A stretch of DNA of 64,000 nt from Lactiplantibacillus daowaiensis (GCF_005405085.1 NZ_BJDJ01000005.1:1-64000); one strand, 5' to 3'. Positions 49,359 through 56,922 are shown, counted from the first letter of the stretch. Made by a program: numbers and translations. The notes: a model not told the origin generated them from the letters alone.

Positions 49359-49580
49359 ATGAGTAAAGCAATCTTACAACTAGGCACCTTAACTTGCCCA
49401 TCTTGCATGACTAAAATCGAAAAAGCTGTCGCTAACCAAAATGGCGTTGAAACGGTCAAAGTCTTATTCAACGCTAGCAAGGTCAAAGCGGACTTTGATG
49501 CGGCTGTCACCAGTGCTGATCAGTTATCTGAAGTCGTGACTGGTCTCGGTTATGAAGTTGAAAGTGTTAAGGTCAAATAA
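49359..49580 (+). CDS. Small HMA-domain metallochaperone (CopZ-like)
   Basis: A 73-aa heavy-metal-associated domain protein. The metal motif is T-C13-P-S-C16, with a beta-alpha-beta-beta-alpha-beta pattern over the whole length. ATG 49359 has GGAGG 8 nt upstream; an earlier in-frame start at 49266 overlaps the FNR box and is rejected. It probably passes a soft metal ion to the P-ATPase at 51345, which lacks its own HMA domain. The metal is unknown. Cotranscribed with the Dps-like gene. Confidence 0.87.
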   Translation: MSKAILQLGTLTCPSCMTKIEKAVANQNGVETVKVLFNASKVKADFDAAVTSADQLSEVVTGLGYEVESVKVK

Positions 49581-49593
49581 GGAGGAAGTAACT

Positions 49594-50145
49594 ATGAGCG
49601 AAGTAACGATTGACGCGCGATATGCGGCGGAATTAAAACAGCGTGATATCGATCATCATGTACCAACGGCTGGCGCGATGACGAACCATATTTTATCGAA
49701 CTTGATGGTCGAATACGTCAAGCTGAACCAAACCAAGTGGTATGTGAAAGGCCCCCAATACTTTGATTTACAACGTGTCTATGAACGGTTATTAGCACAA
49801 AATACCAAGCATTTTAGTGAATTGGCGGCAGTCTTACTAGATGAAGATCAAAAGCCATCCTCAACGACCGCTGAATTAGTCAAATATGCGATGCTAGCTG
49901 AAGATGGCGCGTTTAAGTATCAAGATGCCACTACCATGATCACTGCGACAATCAAGGACTTTGATACCGAAAACTTATTCGTTGATCGGGCCATCAAACT
50001 CGCTGAAAAAGAAACCCGGCCAGCTTTAGCGGCCTGGTTAGTGGCTTATCGTGGTAGCAATAACCGCAATATGCGACAACTGCAAGCTTACTTAGGGCAA
50101 ACCGCTCGCGTGGGCTTAGATGAAGACGATGAGGATGACGATTAA
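49594..50145 (+). CDS. Dps/ferritin-like protein with degenerate ferroxidase site
   Basis: A 183-aa four-helix Dps-fold protein, ATG 49594 behind AAGGAGG. The family motif W-x-x-x-G-P is present (W49-Y-V-K-G-P). Aligning it without gaps to classical Dps, the ferroxidase ligands His, His, Asp and Glu fall on Lys48, Gln60, Ser75 and Ala79, so iron oxidation by the usual site is unlikely. The C terminus is an acidic tail (D-E-D-D-E-D-D-D). It may sequester metal or protect DNA by another route. Operon with the HMA chaperone; terminator after it. Confidence 0.82.
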   Translation: MSEVTIDARYAAELKQRDIDHHVPTAGAMTNHILSNLMVEYVKLNQTKWYVKGPQYFDLQRVYERLLAQNTKHFSELAAVLLDEDQKPSSTTAELVKYAMLAEDGAFKYQDATTMITATIKDFDTENLFVDRAIKLAEKETRPALAAWLVAYRGSNNRNMRQLQAYLGQTARVGLDEDDEDDD

Positions 50146-50164
50146 GTTAGCGTGCCAAGGACGC

Positions 50165-50201
50165 CTCGATGCCAGTCGTTACTGGTGTTGAGACGCTTTT
50201 T
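50165..50201 (+). terminator. Terminator of the HMA-Dps operon
   Basis: 12-bp stem with G-U pairs (50165-50176 with 50181-50192) and T5 at 50197-50201. Confidence 0.7.
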
Positions 50202-50364
50202 GTGGTGTGGCAAATTTGATAAAGCTGAATTTTAGACTGGTTTCAGTGATTTCCTTTGGATTGCTGCAACGTTTGGGACCGATGACCATGGTCACTAGGG
50301 CCCATTAGCAATTCCAGGTGAGTTGCGCTATACTAACGCTAACTTATGACGGGAGGCAGGTTGC

Positions 50365-50559
50365 ATGTCAGTTGGTGATATCGTCGTTTGGACGTTTGTT
50401 TTTATTTTGTTTACAGCGTTTGTGACCATCGTTACCACAGCGGTCTTGATGCGACAAGCAAAGAAACGGCCCCAAGAGCCACAACAGCCGGCAGATGACG
50501 ATTGGGATAAAGATGACTGGTCCAAAGACGACTGGAAAAAGGGTGGCTGGGATAAATAG
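50365..50559 (+). CDS. Small membrane protein with Trp/Asp/Lys repeat tail
   Basis: A 64-aa protein: one transmembrane helix (about 6-29), a short basic stretch (R-Q-A-K-K-R) and a cytoplasmic-type tail with a repeated D-D-W-x-K pattern (four Trp within 15 residues). No known family is recognised. GGGAGG lies before ATG, a TATACT -10 at 50329-50334 is well placed and a strong terminator follows, so the gene looks real. Function unknown. Confidence 0.7.
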   Translation: MSVGDIVVWTFVFILFTAFVTIVTTAVLMRQAKKRPQEPQQPADDDWDKDDWSKDDWKKGGWDK

Positions 50560-50568
50560 CGACCACAC

Positions 50569-50607
50569 AAAAAGCGCTGATGAACGCCATGTTCATCAGC
50601 GCTTTTT
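50569..50607. terminator. Bidirectional terminator
   Basis: Perfect 17-bp stem (50569-50585 with 50591-50607), 5-nt loop, A5/T5 ends, between convergent genes. Confidence 0.93.
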
Positions 50608-50609
50608 GA

Positions 50610-50882
50610 CTATTTCGTTTTTAACAAGAGATCTAACGAATGTGACAAATTCTCGATATCGTCAGTCGCCATGTTATCGACACAATTGCTGATATTTCGC
50701 GCAATGACCAGTTTCATCGCTTTATCAACACTGGATTTGACTGCGGCGAGCTGGACTAAGACGTCTTCACAGGGCCGGTCTTCTGCCATCATGCGTAAGA
50801 CACCGTCTAATTGTCCGGCAGAGCGTTTGAGTCGGGTCGTGATTTGTTTACTCGTGACATAGCTGTCAGCTGCTTCACTCAT
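50610..50882 (-). CDS. CsoR-family repressor (C-N-C pattern)
   Basis: A 90-aa all-helical metal- or sulfur-sensing repressor. Family features: L-K-R-S-A-G-Q-L-D-G-V and Cys38, Asn63, Cys67. Copper sensors use Cys-His-Cys at this spacing (x25, x4); the His is Asn here, so a copper site is unlikely and persulfide/thiol sensing of the CstR kind, which relies on the two cysteines, is inferred. It is downstream of trxA (14-nt gap), and a C/G-tract palindrome in the trxA promoter is its likely operator. GGAGGG precedes ATG. Confidence 0.83.
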   Translation of the reverse strand: MSEAADSYVTSKQITTRLKRSAGQLDGVLRMMAEDRPCEDVLVQLAAVKSSVDKAMKLVIARNISNCVDNMATDDIENLSHSLDLLLKTK

Positions 50883-50896
50883 CGCTATCCCTCCAA

Positions 50897-51217
50897 TTAG
50901 TCGAGCGCTTTTTTCAGTTCGGTTTCAAAGTTGCCTTTAGGCCGGGCACCAACCATATGACTGACCACTTGACCGTCACGTTTGATTAAAAAGGTCGGGA
51001 TCCCTTGGACTTGGAATTGACTGGCAACTTCTTGGTCATTGTCGACATTCAGTGACACAAAGTTAACCTTATCTTTGTAAGCAGGGTCTTCAGATAGTGA
51101 CTTCAAAATTGGGTCCATCATGCGACATGGTGGACACCAGTCAGCACGAAAGTCGATAACGGCCACGCCAGTGTCGGTTTCCACAGCAAAATCTTGATCA
51201 TGAATTTCTTTAATCAT
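50897..51217 (-). CDS. trxA: Thioredoxin
   Basis: A 106-aa thioredoxin with active site W-C-P-P-C near residues 27-31 (Pro-Pro in place of the usual Gly-Pro) and cis-Pro loop I-P-T-F near 74-77. It reduces disulfides in the cytoplasm. First gene of the trxA-csoR operon; GGAGG precedes ATG. The CsoR-type operator in the promoter suggests induction by metal or reactive sulfur species. Confidence 0.93.
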   Translation of the reverse strand: MIKEIHDQDFAVETDTGVAVIDFRADWCPPCRMMDPILKSLSEDPAYKDKVNFVSLNVDNDQEVASQFQVQGIPTFLIKRDGQVVSHMVGARPKGNFETELKKALD

Positions 51218-51266
51218 GGGTAAAGCCTCCGTTTTGTTTTAACCAGTTGGTTTCTTTAATAGTTTA

Positions 51267-51295
51267 AATATACCCCCATAGGTATATAAAAGCAA
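51267..51295 (-). promoter_or_regulatory. trxA-csoR promoter
   Basis: On the minus strand TTGCTT, a 17-nt spacer and TATATT. The palindromic operator fills the spacer. Confidence 0.65.
51268..51287. promoter_or_regulatory. CsoR/CstR-type operator
   Basis: ATATACC and GGTATAT, a perfect 7-bp inverted repeat with a 6-nt C-rich gap, resembling the C/G-tract palindromes of the CsoR family. It lies between -35 and -10. Confidence 0.7.
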
Positions 51296-51310
51296 TTATT
51301 TTGTTTGCAC

Positions 51311-51338
51311 AAAAATAACCTACCTAAAGGCAGGTTAT
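51311..51338 (-). terminator. Terminator of the P-ATPase gene
   Basis: On the minus strand a 10-bp stem (ATAACCTGCC with GGTAGGTTAT) followed by TTTT. Confidence 0.75.
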
Positions 51339-51344
51339 ATGTTG

Positions 51345-53258
51345 TTAAGCAGTTGTGGTCGTCGTGGTTGGCACTGAGGTCGGCTGCGTGTGGTCAAACT
51401 TGGTTTGGAAGTTGATTAAGCGCATGGCATTGAAGATCACGACTAGGATGCTGGCTTCATGGACAAACATCCCACTGGCCATATAAATATAGCCAAAGAC
51501 CAACCCAATGAGTAAGAATGCGACCGTCGCAATCGCAATAAAGATATTTTCACGGGTATTTAAGACGGTCTTTTTAGCTAAGCCGTGCGCATGAACGAGG
51601 GCTGGAAAGCTGGATTGCATCAAGACGACATCGGAAGTATCAATGGCGACATCGGTCCCACTGCCCATTGCAATCCCAATATCAGCATTGGCAATCGATG
51701 GGCTATCATTGATACCATCACCGATGAACGCTACGGTATTGCCAGCCGCTTTGAGTTGATTAACATAAGTGACTTTTTCTTCTGGCAAGAGGTTGGCATG
51801 CACTTCATCGATGGCGAGTTCACGAGCAACGGCAGCGGCTGTCAATTCGTTATCACCAGTCAACATGACGAGATGTTTAATACCTTGCGTCTTTAAAGCG
51901 GCTAAGGAGGCTTTGACTTGCGGCCGAATCGTATCTGCAATCCCAAAGATTAGGTGAACTTGCTCATCGACGGCCATGATGACGGTGGATTGGCCAGCTT
52001 GTTGCATGGTATTTAAATCGTGAGTTTGTTTAGTGGTCAGGCTAATATGGTGTGCCGTTAACATCTTTTGGTTGCCAATCACAACTTGTTGGTCATTAAC
52101 AGCGGCACAGATGCCTTGGCCTTTAACCGTTTCAGTATCGGTCAAAGTAGGTGTGACCACTGCCCCAGCTTGTTTGTTGGCATAAGCGATAATCGCTTTG
52201 CCGAGGGGATGGTCAGAAGTGCCTTCGATAGTGGCAGCTAGGTTAAGTGCAGTTTCAAGTTGAGTGGTGTAAGCTTTGAAACTCGTAACTGCGGTATTGC
52301 CTTGGGTTAATGTCCCAGTCTTATCAAGGACTAATGTATCAACTTTGGCAAAGGTGTCGATGACCTCGCCACCTTTGATTAAAATGCCACGTTTAGCCCC
52401 ATTCCCAATGCCGGCCACGTTTGAGACGGGGGCGCCGATGACTAAGGCCCCTGGGCAACCCAGGACTAACACGGTAATCGCTAAACGGAAATCACGGGAT
52501 ACGACAAACACGAGGGCGGCTAAGATCAAGACGGCGGGGGTATAATACTGGGCAAAGCGATCGATGAACTTTTCAGCCTTGGATTTTGTATCTTGGGCTT
52601 CTTCAACGAGTTCGATAATTTTGGCAAAAGTCGTGTCATCACCGACTTGGGTCGCCTTAATTTTTAAATAACCATTTTCAACGATCGTGCCAGAGAAAAC
52701 TTGGTCGGTTGTCGTTTTGCTGATTTGCCGTGATTCTCCCGTAATCGACGCTTCATTGAGATAACCACTGCCGGCAACGACGACGCCATCAACGGGCACT
52801 TGACCACCCGTTTTGACAAGGACGACATCACCTTCATCGACATCATCGACAGCAACTTTGCTTGTCCCATCAGTGGTGACTAGCGTTGCCGTAGTCGGTG
52901 ATAGGTCTGTTAAGCCTTTGATCGCGTTGCGGGTCTTTTGTAAGGTCTTACTTTCAAGGTACGAGCCAAATAAGAAGAGAAAGGTCACGATCGCCGATTC
53001 GTTAAATTCACCAATAATGAAGGCGCCAATCACGGCGATACTGACCAATAATTCGATGCTAAAGACTTTGTTGATTAAGGCGCTCCAAGCGCGAATGGCA
53101 ATCGGAATGACCGCGATCACGGATGCGACGGCTAAAATGACTTGGTAGCCTAAGGTATAATGAAACAAGTATTGACTGAGATAACCGAGCACGATTAAAA
53201 TCCCAGTGGCCAACGTGATTTGGTTGGTATGTTTAGTTAAAAATTGTTGGATTTTCAT
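51345..53258 (-). CDS. P1B-type heavy-metal ATPase with CPG motif
   Basis: A 637-aa membrane transporter that moves metal ions by ATP hydrolysis. No N-terminal HMA domain; it starts directly with transmembrane helices. The actuator has T-G-E-S, the membrane metal motif is C268-P-G270, the phosphorylation site D312-K-T-G-T, then the P1B-specific S-D-H-P-L-G, T-G-D-N and G-D-G-I-N-D-S-P. Usual motifs are CPC, CPH or SPC, so CPG leaves the metal undetermined. A perfect FNR-type box lies at -41.5 of its promoter. The HMA protein at 49359 may serve as chaperone. Confidence 0.9.
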   Translation of the reverse strand: MKIQQFLTKHTNQITLATGILIVLGYLSQYLFHYTLGYQVILAVASVIAVIPIAIRAWSALINKVFSIELLVSIAVIGAFIIGEFNESAIVTFLFLFGSYLESKTLQKTRNAIKGLTDLSPTTATLVTTDGTSKVAVDDVDEGDVVLVKTGGQVPVDGVVVAGSGYLNEASITGESRQISKTTTDQVFSGTIVENGYLKIKATQVGDDTTFAKIIELVEEAQDTKSKAEKFIDRFAQYYTPAVLILAALVFVVSRDFRLAITVLVLGCPGALVIGAPVSNVAGIGNGAKRGILIKGGEVIDTFAKVDTLVLDKTGTLTQGNTAVTSFKAYTTQLETALNLAATIEGTSDHPLGKAIIAYANKQAGAVVTPTLTDTETVKGQGICAAVNDQQVVIGNQKMLTAHHISLTTKQTHDLNTMQQAGQSTVIMAVDEQVHLIFGIADTIRPQVKASLAALKTQGIKHLVMLTGDNELTAAAVARELAIDEVHANLLPEEKVTYVNQLKAAGNTVAFIGDGINDSPSIANADIGIAMGSGTDVAIDTSDVVLMQSSFPALVHAHGLAKKTVLNTRENIFIAIATVAFLLIGLVFGYIYMASGMFVHEASILVVIFNAMRLINFQTKFDHTQPTSVPTTTTTTA

Positions 53259-53290
53259 TTTAACGACTCCTTAGTTGAATTGATGACTCT

Positions 53291-53332
53291 AGTATAAGGA
53301 GCTGGACTTGATGGGAACTTGATGGTCATCAA
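53291..53332 (-). promoter_or_regulatory. P-ATPase promoter with FNR/FLP-type box at -41.5
   Basis: TTGAT-N4-ATCAA (53319-53332) is a perfect FNR consensus site. The minus-strand -10 is TATACT (53296-53291), so the inferred start is 53284 and the box centre 53325.5 is at -41.5. No good -35 element, as expected for class II activation. Confidence 0.75.
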
Positions 53333-53382
53333 GTTTATCGGGTTTAAGTCGATTTTAATGAAGAATGATGGAGGATTTGCAG

Positions 53383-54351
53383 ATGGATTATCAATTAACG
53401 CCGGCCAATAATCCGATTATGCCAGCGTATTTTCAAGGCCGTTGGACGGTCAAGACCATTCGAGAAACGCCGGTCATGTATACCACGAACCTAGGCGCTG
53501 AATTTTGGTTTCAAGTTAAAGGGGCTAGTTATGTGACGATTGCGTTGATGAACTTAACGCCAATTAGTAGTTGGATTGCGATCCAAATTGATGGGCTGCC
53601 TTACCAGCGGCTCGCCGTAGCGACATTACCATATCGCTTAACGTTAGATGGACAACCACATCTGATTCGCGTGGTGATGAGTGGCAATACCGACGAGGAT
53701 CAAGTTTGGACGCAACCGGTCGGCTTTGCGGTCCAACCATTGCAGACTGACGGCCAGTTGACGGCGGTTAAACCAGGCCGGCATAGTTTGACGTTTATCG
53801 GCGATTCGATTACGGCCGGCTGTTGGGTCGCTGGTCATCAGCCAGCCGAAGATTATCGTGGTGAGGCAAATTATGCGGCTATCGCGAGTGATCTACTAAA
53901 CGCCCGTAATGTCCGGATCGGCTATAGTGCGATTGGTTTAACCAAGCCCGGCACAGGTGGCGTGCCAACGTTACCGGAAGTATTGACGGCCATCGATAGT
54001 CAAACGGCCTGGCAACCAATACCGACCGATGTGGTGGTGATCAATGTTGGGACTAATGATGGTTTAGCCGGTGCAGATGGGTTTACCGCCGCATTTAAAC
54101 TGTTTTTAAATCAAGTCCAGCGATTATATCCAAATAGTCGCATCGCCGTGTTGGTCCCATTTAACCAACGTTTTGACCGGGTCATTCGCACTGTCGTCCC
54201 TGAATTTGTGCAGTTAGATTTGATTGAAACCGCTGATTGGCAACCAACGACGACTGACCAAGTTCACCTAGATGTCGCGGGGTCGCAAAGTGCTGGTCAA
54301 CAATTAGCCGTGGCGCTAAAAACGTTATATCCGGAAGTCTTTAAAGCGTAA
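53383..54351 (+). CDS. SGNH/GDSL hydrolase (carbohydrate-esterase-like)
   Basis: A 322-aa cytoplasmic esterase; ATG 53383 lies 8 nt after TGGAGG, while the earlier ATGs at 53365/53368 precede or overlap it. An N-terminal beta-sandwich (about 1-130) like that of CE2 acetyl-esterases leads to an SGNH domain: G-D-S142-I-T (nucleophile), G-T-N-D (oxyanion Asn) and D292-Q-V-H295 (catalytic Asp/His). Likely removes acetyl groups from sugars. The start is divergent from the P-ATPase. Confidence 0.87.
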   Translation: MDYQLTPANNPIMPAYFQGRWTVKTIRETPVMYTTNLGAEFWFQVKGASYVTIALMNLTPISSWIAIQIDGLPYQRLAVATLPYRLTLDGQPHLIRVVMSGNTDEDQVWTQPVGFAVQPLQTDGQLTAVKPGRHSLTFIGDSITAGCWVAGHQPAEDYRGEANYAAIASDLLNARNVRIGYSAIGLTKPGTGGVPTLPEVLTAIDSQTAWQPIPTDVVVINVGTNDGLAGADGFTAAFKLFLNQVQRLYPNSRIAVLVPFNQRFDRVIRTVVPEFVQLDLIETADWQPTTTDQVHLDVAGSQSAGQQLAVALKTLYPEVFKA

Positions 54352-54354
54352 CTT

Positions 54355-54396
54355 AAAAATCGCCGCAGCTGATAGCTCAGTCTGCGACGATTTTTT
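54355..54396. terminator. Bidirectional terminator
   Basis: 14-nt stem arms with one mismatch (54355-54368 with 54382-54395), A5 and T6 ends, between convergent genes. Confidence 0.85.
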
Positions 54397-55093
54397 AGCG
54401 CTCTCGATTTAAAGCTTGTTGTAGCAAGGTTTGATAGGCCGTTAGAACGGTAACTGGAATTTCGATATGGCGAATATAGCCAGCGCCAGCCGGACCATAG
54501 CCTTGGGGGGTATCCCAAAGGCGCTGTAGTTCACCTAACAGTAATTCGGTAAAGTAGGCAGGCTCCCAGGCTGCTTGATAGATCGTGTGGGGTCCAAATA
54601 CGAGTGGGTCCAGTTGTGTCAGCTGAAAGTGTAGCGGTAAGACACGACTAAAGTGTGTTCGATCACCCCAGACCTGTTCAAACGTCAACTGCGTGCGGCG
54701 GGCCAATAGTGGGTCTTGCACGAGTAACACGTTTTGCCACTGTTCAGGCGCTAAGGCCAGGGCGTTTTTAGCGTTAGCACCAGTGTTCGTCGATGTTTTA
54801 TCTTGACGAATCTCGCCTTGATAGCCAGCGGCACGCATTAATTGGGCCATTTGTTCAGCTTCACTTAAGTCATTTTGGACGTGTAAGTTTTGGCGCAGAT
54901 ATTTGGTCGCGTGCCCGATACCACCGGCGATGATGACTGTCGGCAATTGATGCGTGATGGCTAAACGCGCTGCAAGTTGGGCGGTTAAAGGCAAGCTATT
55001 ACCGCATAAGACTAACCCGTCGATCTTAGTTAAAGGTGTCGCTGGTGCCGTCAGCCAGGCTAAACATTGATTCAGAGCCGCTAAATTAGTCAT
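54395..55093 (-). CDS. DUF218 (YdcF/ElyC-like) protein
   Basis: A 232-aa protein with a Rossmann-like DUF218 fold: L-V-L-C-G-N-S-L-P near 27-35, I-I-A-G-G-I-G near 54-60 and T-S-T-N-T-G-A-N-A near 102-110. No membrane helix is present, unlike ElyC. The molecular role is unknown in general. Its start overlaps the menG stop by 8 nt, so the two are translationally coupled. Confidence 0.82.
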   Translation of the reverse strand: MTNLAALNQCLAWLTAPATPLTKIDGLVLCGNSLPLTAQLAARLAITHQLPTVIIAGGIGHATKYLRQNLHVQNDLSEAEQMAQLMRAAGYQGEIRQDKTSTNTGANAKNALALAPEQWQNVLLVQDPLLARRTQLTFEQVWGDRTHFSRVLPLHFQLTQLDPLVFGPHTIYQAAWEPAYFTELLLGELQRLWDTPQGYGPAGAGYIRHIEIPVTVLTAYQTLLQQALNRER

Positions 55094-55814
55094 GGTCGGC
55101 CTCCGTCAGGGGTTTGGTCCCAAAGTGGGCCGCCGCGGCGCCAAAGTTAAATCGTTGATAGTGGACACCGGTAAAACCAGCAGTTTGAAATAAAGCAACC
55201 AGTTGCCGATAACTCACAAAGTGCCGGGTGGTTTCTTGTAAGTAAGAATATTCTTGATATTGGTGCGCAAATAACCGGCCAAACCACGGGACGACTTTAG
55301 TGAAATACCATTGCCAAACCGGCCGAATCAAAGGCTGATCCGGTTGTGAGGTTTCAAGGCAGACAAGTTGGCCGCCGGGTTTTAAGACGCGATAGATTTC
55401 GGCTAAGGCTTGTGGCTTATCAGGCAAGTTGCGTAGCCCAAACCCAATTGTCACCAAATCAAAGCTAGCCGTCTTAAACGGCAAGTGCATCGCATTACCA
55501 CGGCGTAACCAAACTTGGTCGCTGACGTTGGCGTCGTTCACTTTTTGTTGCGCAAGTCGCAGCATCGGGGCGGAAAAGTCTAAACCGATGACCGCGTCAG
55601 GGGCGGTTAGTTTTTGGGCAATGGCAATCGTCCAATCGCCAGTCCCACAACAAAGGTCTAAGGCACGATCGGTTGGTTGTAAGTGAATTTGTGCCATCGT
55701 TTGGCGCCGCCAATGACGATGCGTGCCTAAACTAATAATAGTGTTCATCCGGTCATAGTTCGGCGCAATCGTGTCGAATAAGCCCTGGACGTTATGTAAG
55801 TATCGATTTGCCAT
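55086..55814 (-). CDS. menG: Demethylmenaquinone methyltransferase
   Basis: A 242-aa UbiE/MenG class I SAM-dependent methyltransferase, catalysing the last methylation in menaquinone synthesis. Motif I is L-D-L-C-C-G-T-G-D-W near 49-58; the UbiE signatures Y-D-R-M-N and G-F-G-L-R-N-L-P are present. GAGGAGG precedes ATG. Since such lactobacilli often have only part of the pathway, it may act on imported demethylmenaquinone. It leads an operon with the DUF218 gene. Confidence 0.93.
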   Translation of the reverse strand: MANRYLHNVQGLFDTIAPNYDRMNTIISLGTHRHWRRQTMAQIHLQPTDRALDLCCGTGDWTIAIAQKLTAPDAVIGLDFSAPMLRLAQQKVNDANVSDQVWLRRGNAMHLPFKTASFDLVTIGFGLRNLPDKPQALAEIYRVLKPGGQLVCLETSQPDQPLIRPVWQWYFTKVVPWFGRLFAHQYQEYSYLQETTRHFVSYRQLVALFQTAGFTGVHYQRFNFGAAAAHFGTKPLTEADHD

Positions 55815-55911
55815 CTTACGTCCTCCTCAAAAGCAGTTAAGTCTACTATAAGCAATAATGGTACCCTTTTCAATCGTCAGGACGAGCCGTTATTAAAGTG
55901 GCGCGTGATAA

Positions 55912-55945
55912 TAAAAAAACAGCTAGTGCAATTGCACTAACTGTT
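55912..55945 (-). terminator. Terminator of the tRNA-Ala gene
   Basis: On the minus strand AACAGTTAGTGC pairs with GCACTAGCTGTT (loop AATT), followed by T residues. Confidence 0.85.
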
Positions 55946-55953
55946 GTGACTGA

Positions 55954-56026
55954 TGGACCCTACCGGATTTGAACCGACGACCTCCTACATGCGAAGCAGG
56001 CGCTCTCCCAACTGAGCTAAGGGCCC
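55954..56026 (-). tRNA. tRNA-Ala (anticodon CGC)
   Basis: A complete cloverleaf on the minus strand. Acceptor GGGCCCT pairs with AGGGTCC; the D-arm has AGCTCAGTTGGGAGAGC, the anticodon arm CCTGC-TTCGCAT-GTAGG with anticodon CGC (plus-strand 55991-55993), and the T-arm has GGTTCAAATCC. The discriminator is A. The following bases are TCA, so the 3' CCA is not encoded and must be added by the CCA enzyme. Decodes GCG. Confidence 0.95.
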
Positions 56027-56081
56027 AAGTACTATTTTAGTATACAACAAAATGATATTTTAGCAAGCGGTTGCGAAAGGC

Positions 56082-56462
56082 TCAGTGGCGACTGGACCGA
56101 TGATTTTGATTACCCTTGATTTTGTGGACCCGGCGTTTAAAGGTCGTTTTATCATTGCTTACAAATTTAAAGTGTTGCATCTTACCGTTAAAGACTTGAC
56201 CAGTCATTTTTAATTTCAACCAATCTTGCATGACCGTAATCATACTAGCGATTTGATCGACCCGTAGCTGGTTATGCTGTTGTTTCGCTAACGGCAATAG
56301 GTTTGTTTGCAACTGGGTCACCAGTTTTTGATGATAAGCCATTAGCTCAGGGGTTAATGGGGCATCTGTGTAAGAATTAAATAACTTTTGAATGGTTTGT
56401 AGGGCATCTTTGATGTCAGTTGGTTGATAATAGCGCTCGTCAGAATTTGTCAATTGAAGCAT
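56082..56462 (-). CDS. Hypothetical helical protein
   Basis: A 126-aa cytoplasmic protein with no recognised domain. Mostly alpha-helical (about 15-90), Gln/Leu-rich, with a very basic C-terminal tail (K-R-R-V-H-K-I-K). The ATG at 56462 directly abuts AGGAGG (56463-56468) with no spacer; the in-frame TTG at 56453 has a normal 9-nt spacer, so the true start may be TTG (123 aa). It could bind nucleic acid, but this is a guess from charge. Confidence 0.68.
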   Translation of the reverse strand: MLQLTNSDERYYQPTDIKDALQTIQKLFNSYTDAPLTPELMAYHQKLVTQLQTNLLPLAKQQHNQLRVDQIASMITVMQDWLKLKMTGQVFNGKMQHFKFVSNDKTTFKRRVHKIKGNQNHRSSRH

Positions 56463-56570
56463 CCTCCTAAATCTAATTTAGTATAACAAATTAATTGGTA
56501 AAATAAAGCGTCTTGAATAGCCAAAGTGCCAGGCACCCGTTAAAATAATGGTAATCTCAAAGGGGGGCTT

Positions 56571-56915
56571 ATGATGACAACCATATCAGCTAACACACAA
56601 CAAGCGACACAGATTTTAGATCAAGCGTACGCTCAATTCAAAGCGGATCGGTTGGCACGATCTAAAGCAGCACTGTTTGACGATGCCAAAGAAATTTTTA
56701 GTGTGACCGAGATGGTCGCTGGTACGCGCCAATATTTATTTGATGATGCGATTGCACTACGGGTCATTGAGTTACAACAAACCGTCATTCCAGAAATGAT
56801 GACGCACGCCAATCAGAGTGAATTCTTGAAATTGAACTTTACTGGCAATGATATTCGCTGGTTATTAGGACTACCACGCATTCATCGCCACCGGCATGCC
56901 CATCAAGCCGAATAA
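56571..56915 (+). CDS. Hypothetical protein
   Basis: A 114-aa soluble, helical protein with no recognised domain. It has strong RBS AAGGGGGG before the ATG pair 56571/56574 and a terminator after it, so it is probably expressed. It ends in a His-rich tail (I-H-R-H-R-H-A-H), which could bind metal. It is divergent from the helical protein at 56082. Confidence 0.65.
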   Translation: MMTTISANTQQATQILDQAYAQFKADRLARSKAALFDDAKEIFSVTEMVAGTRQYLFDDAIALRVIELQQTVIPEMMTHANQSEFLKLNFTGNDIRWLLGLPRIHRHRHAHQAE

Positions 56916-56922
56916 GACTGAC

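Noticed and set aside
50282-50295. FNR-like palindrome ATGAC-N4-GTCAC before the small Trp-repeat protein
   Set aside because: The arms are degenerate and the centre is at -52.5 of the inferred start, not a canonical position; too weak to call as a regulon member.
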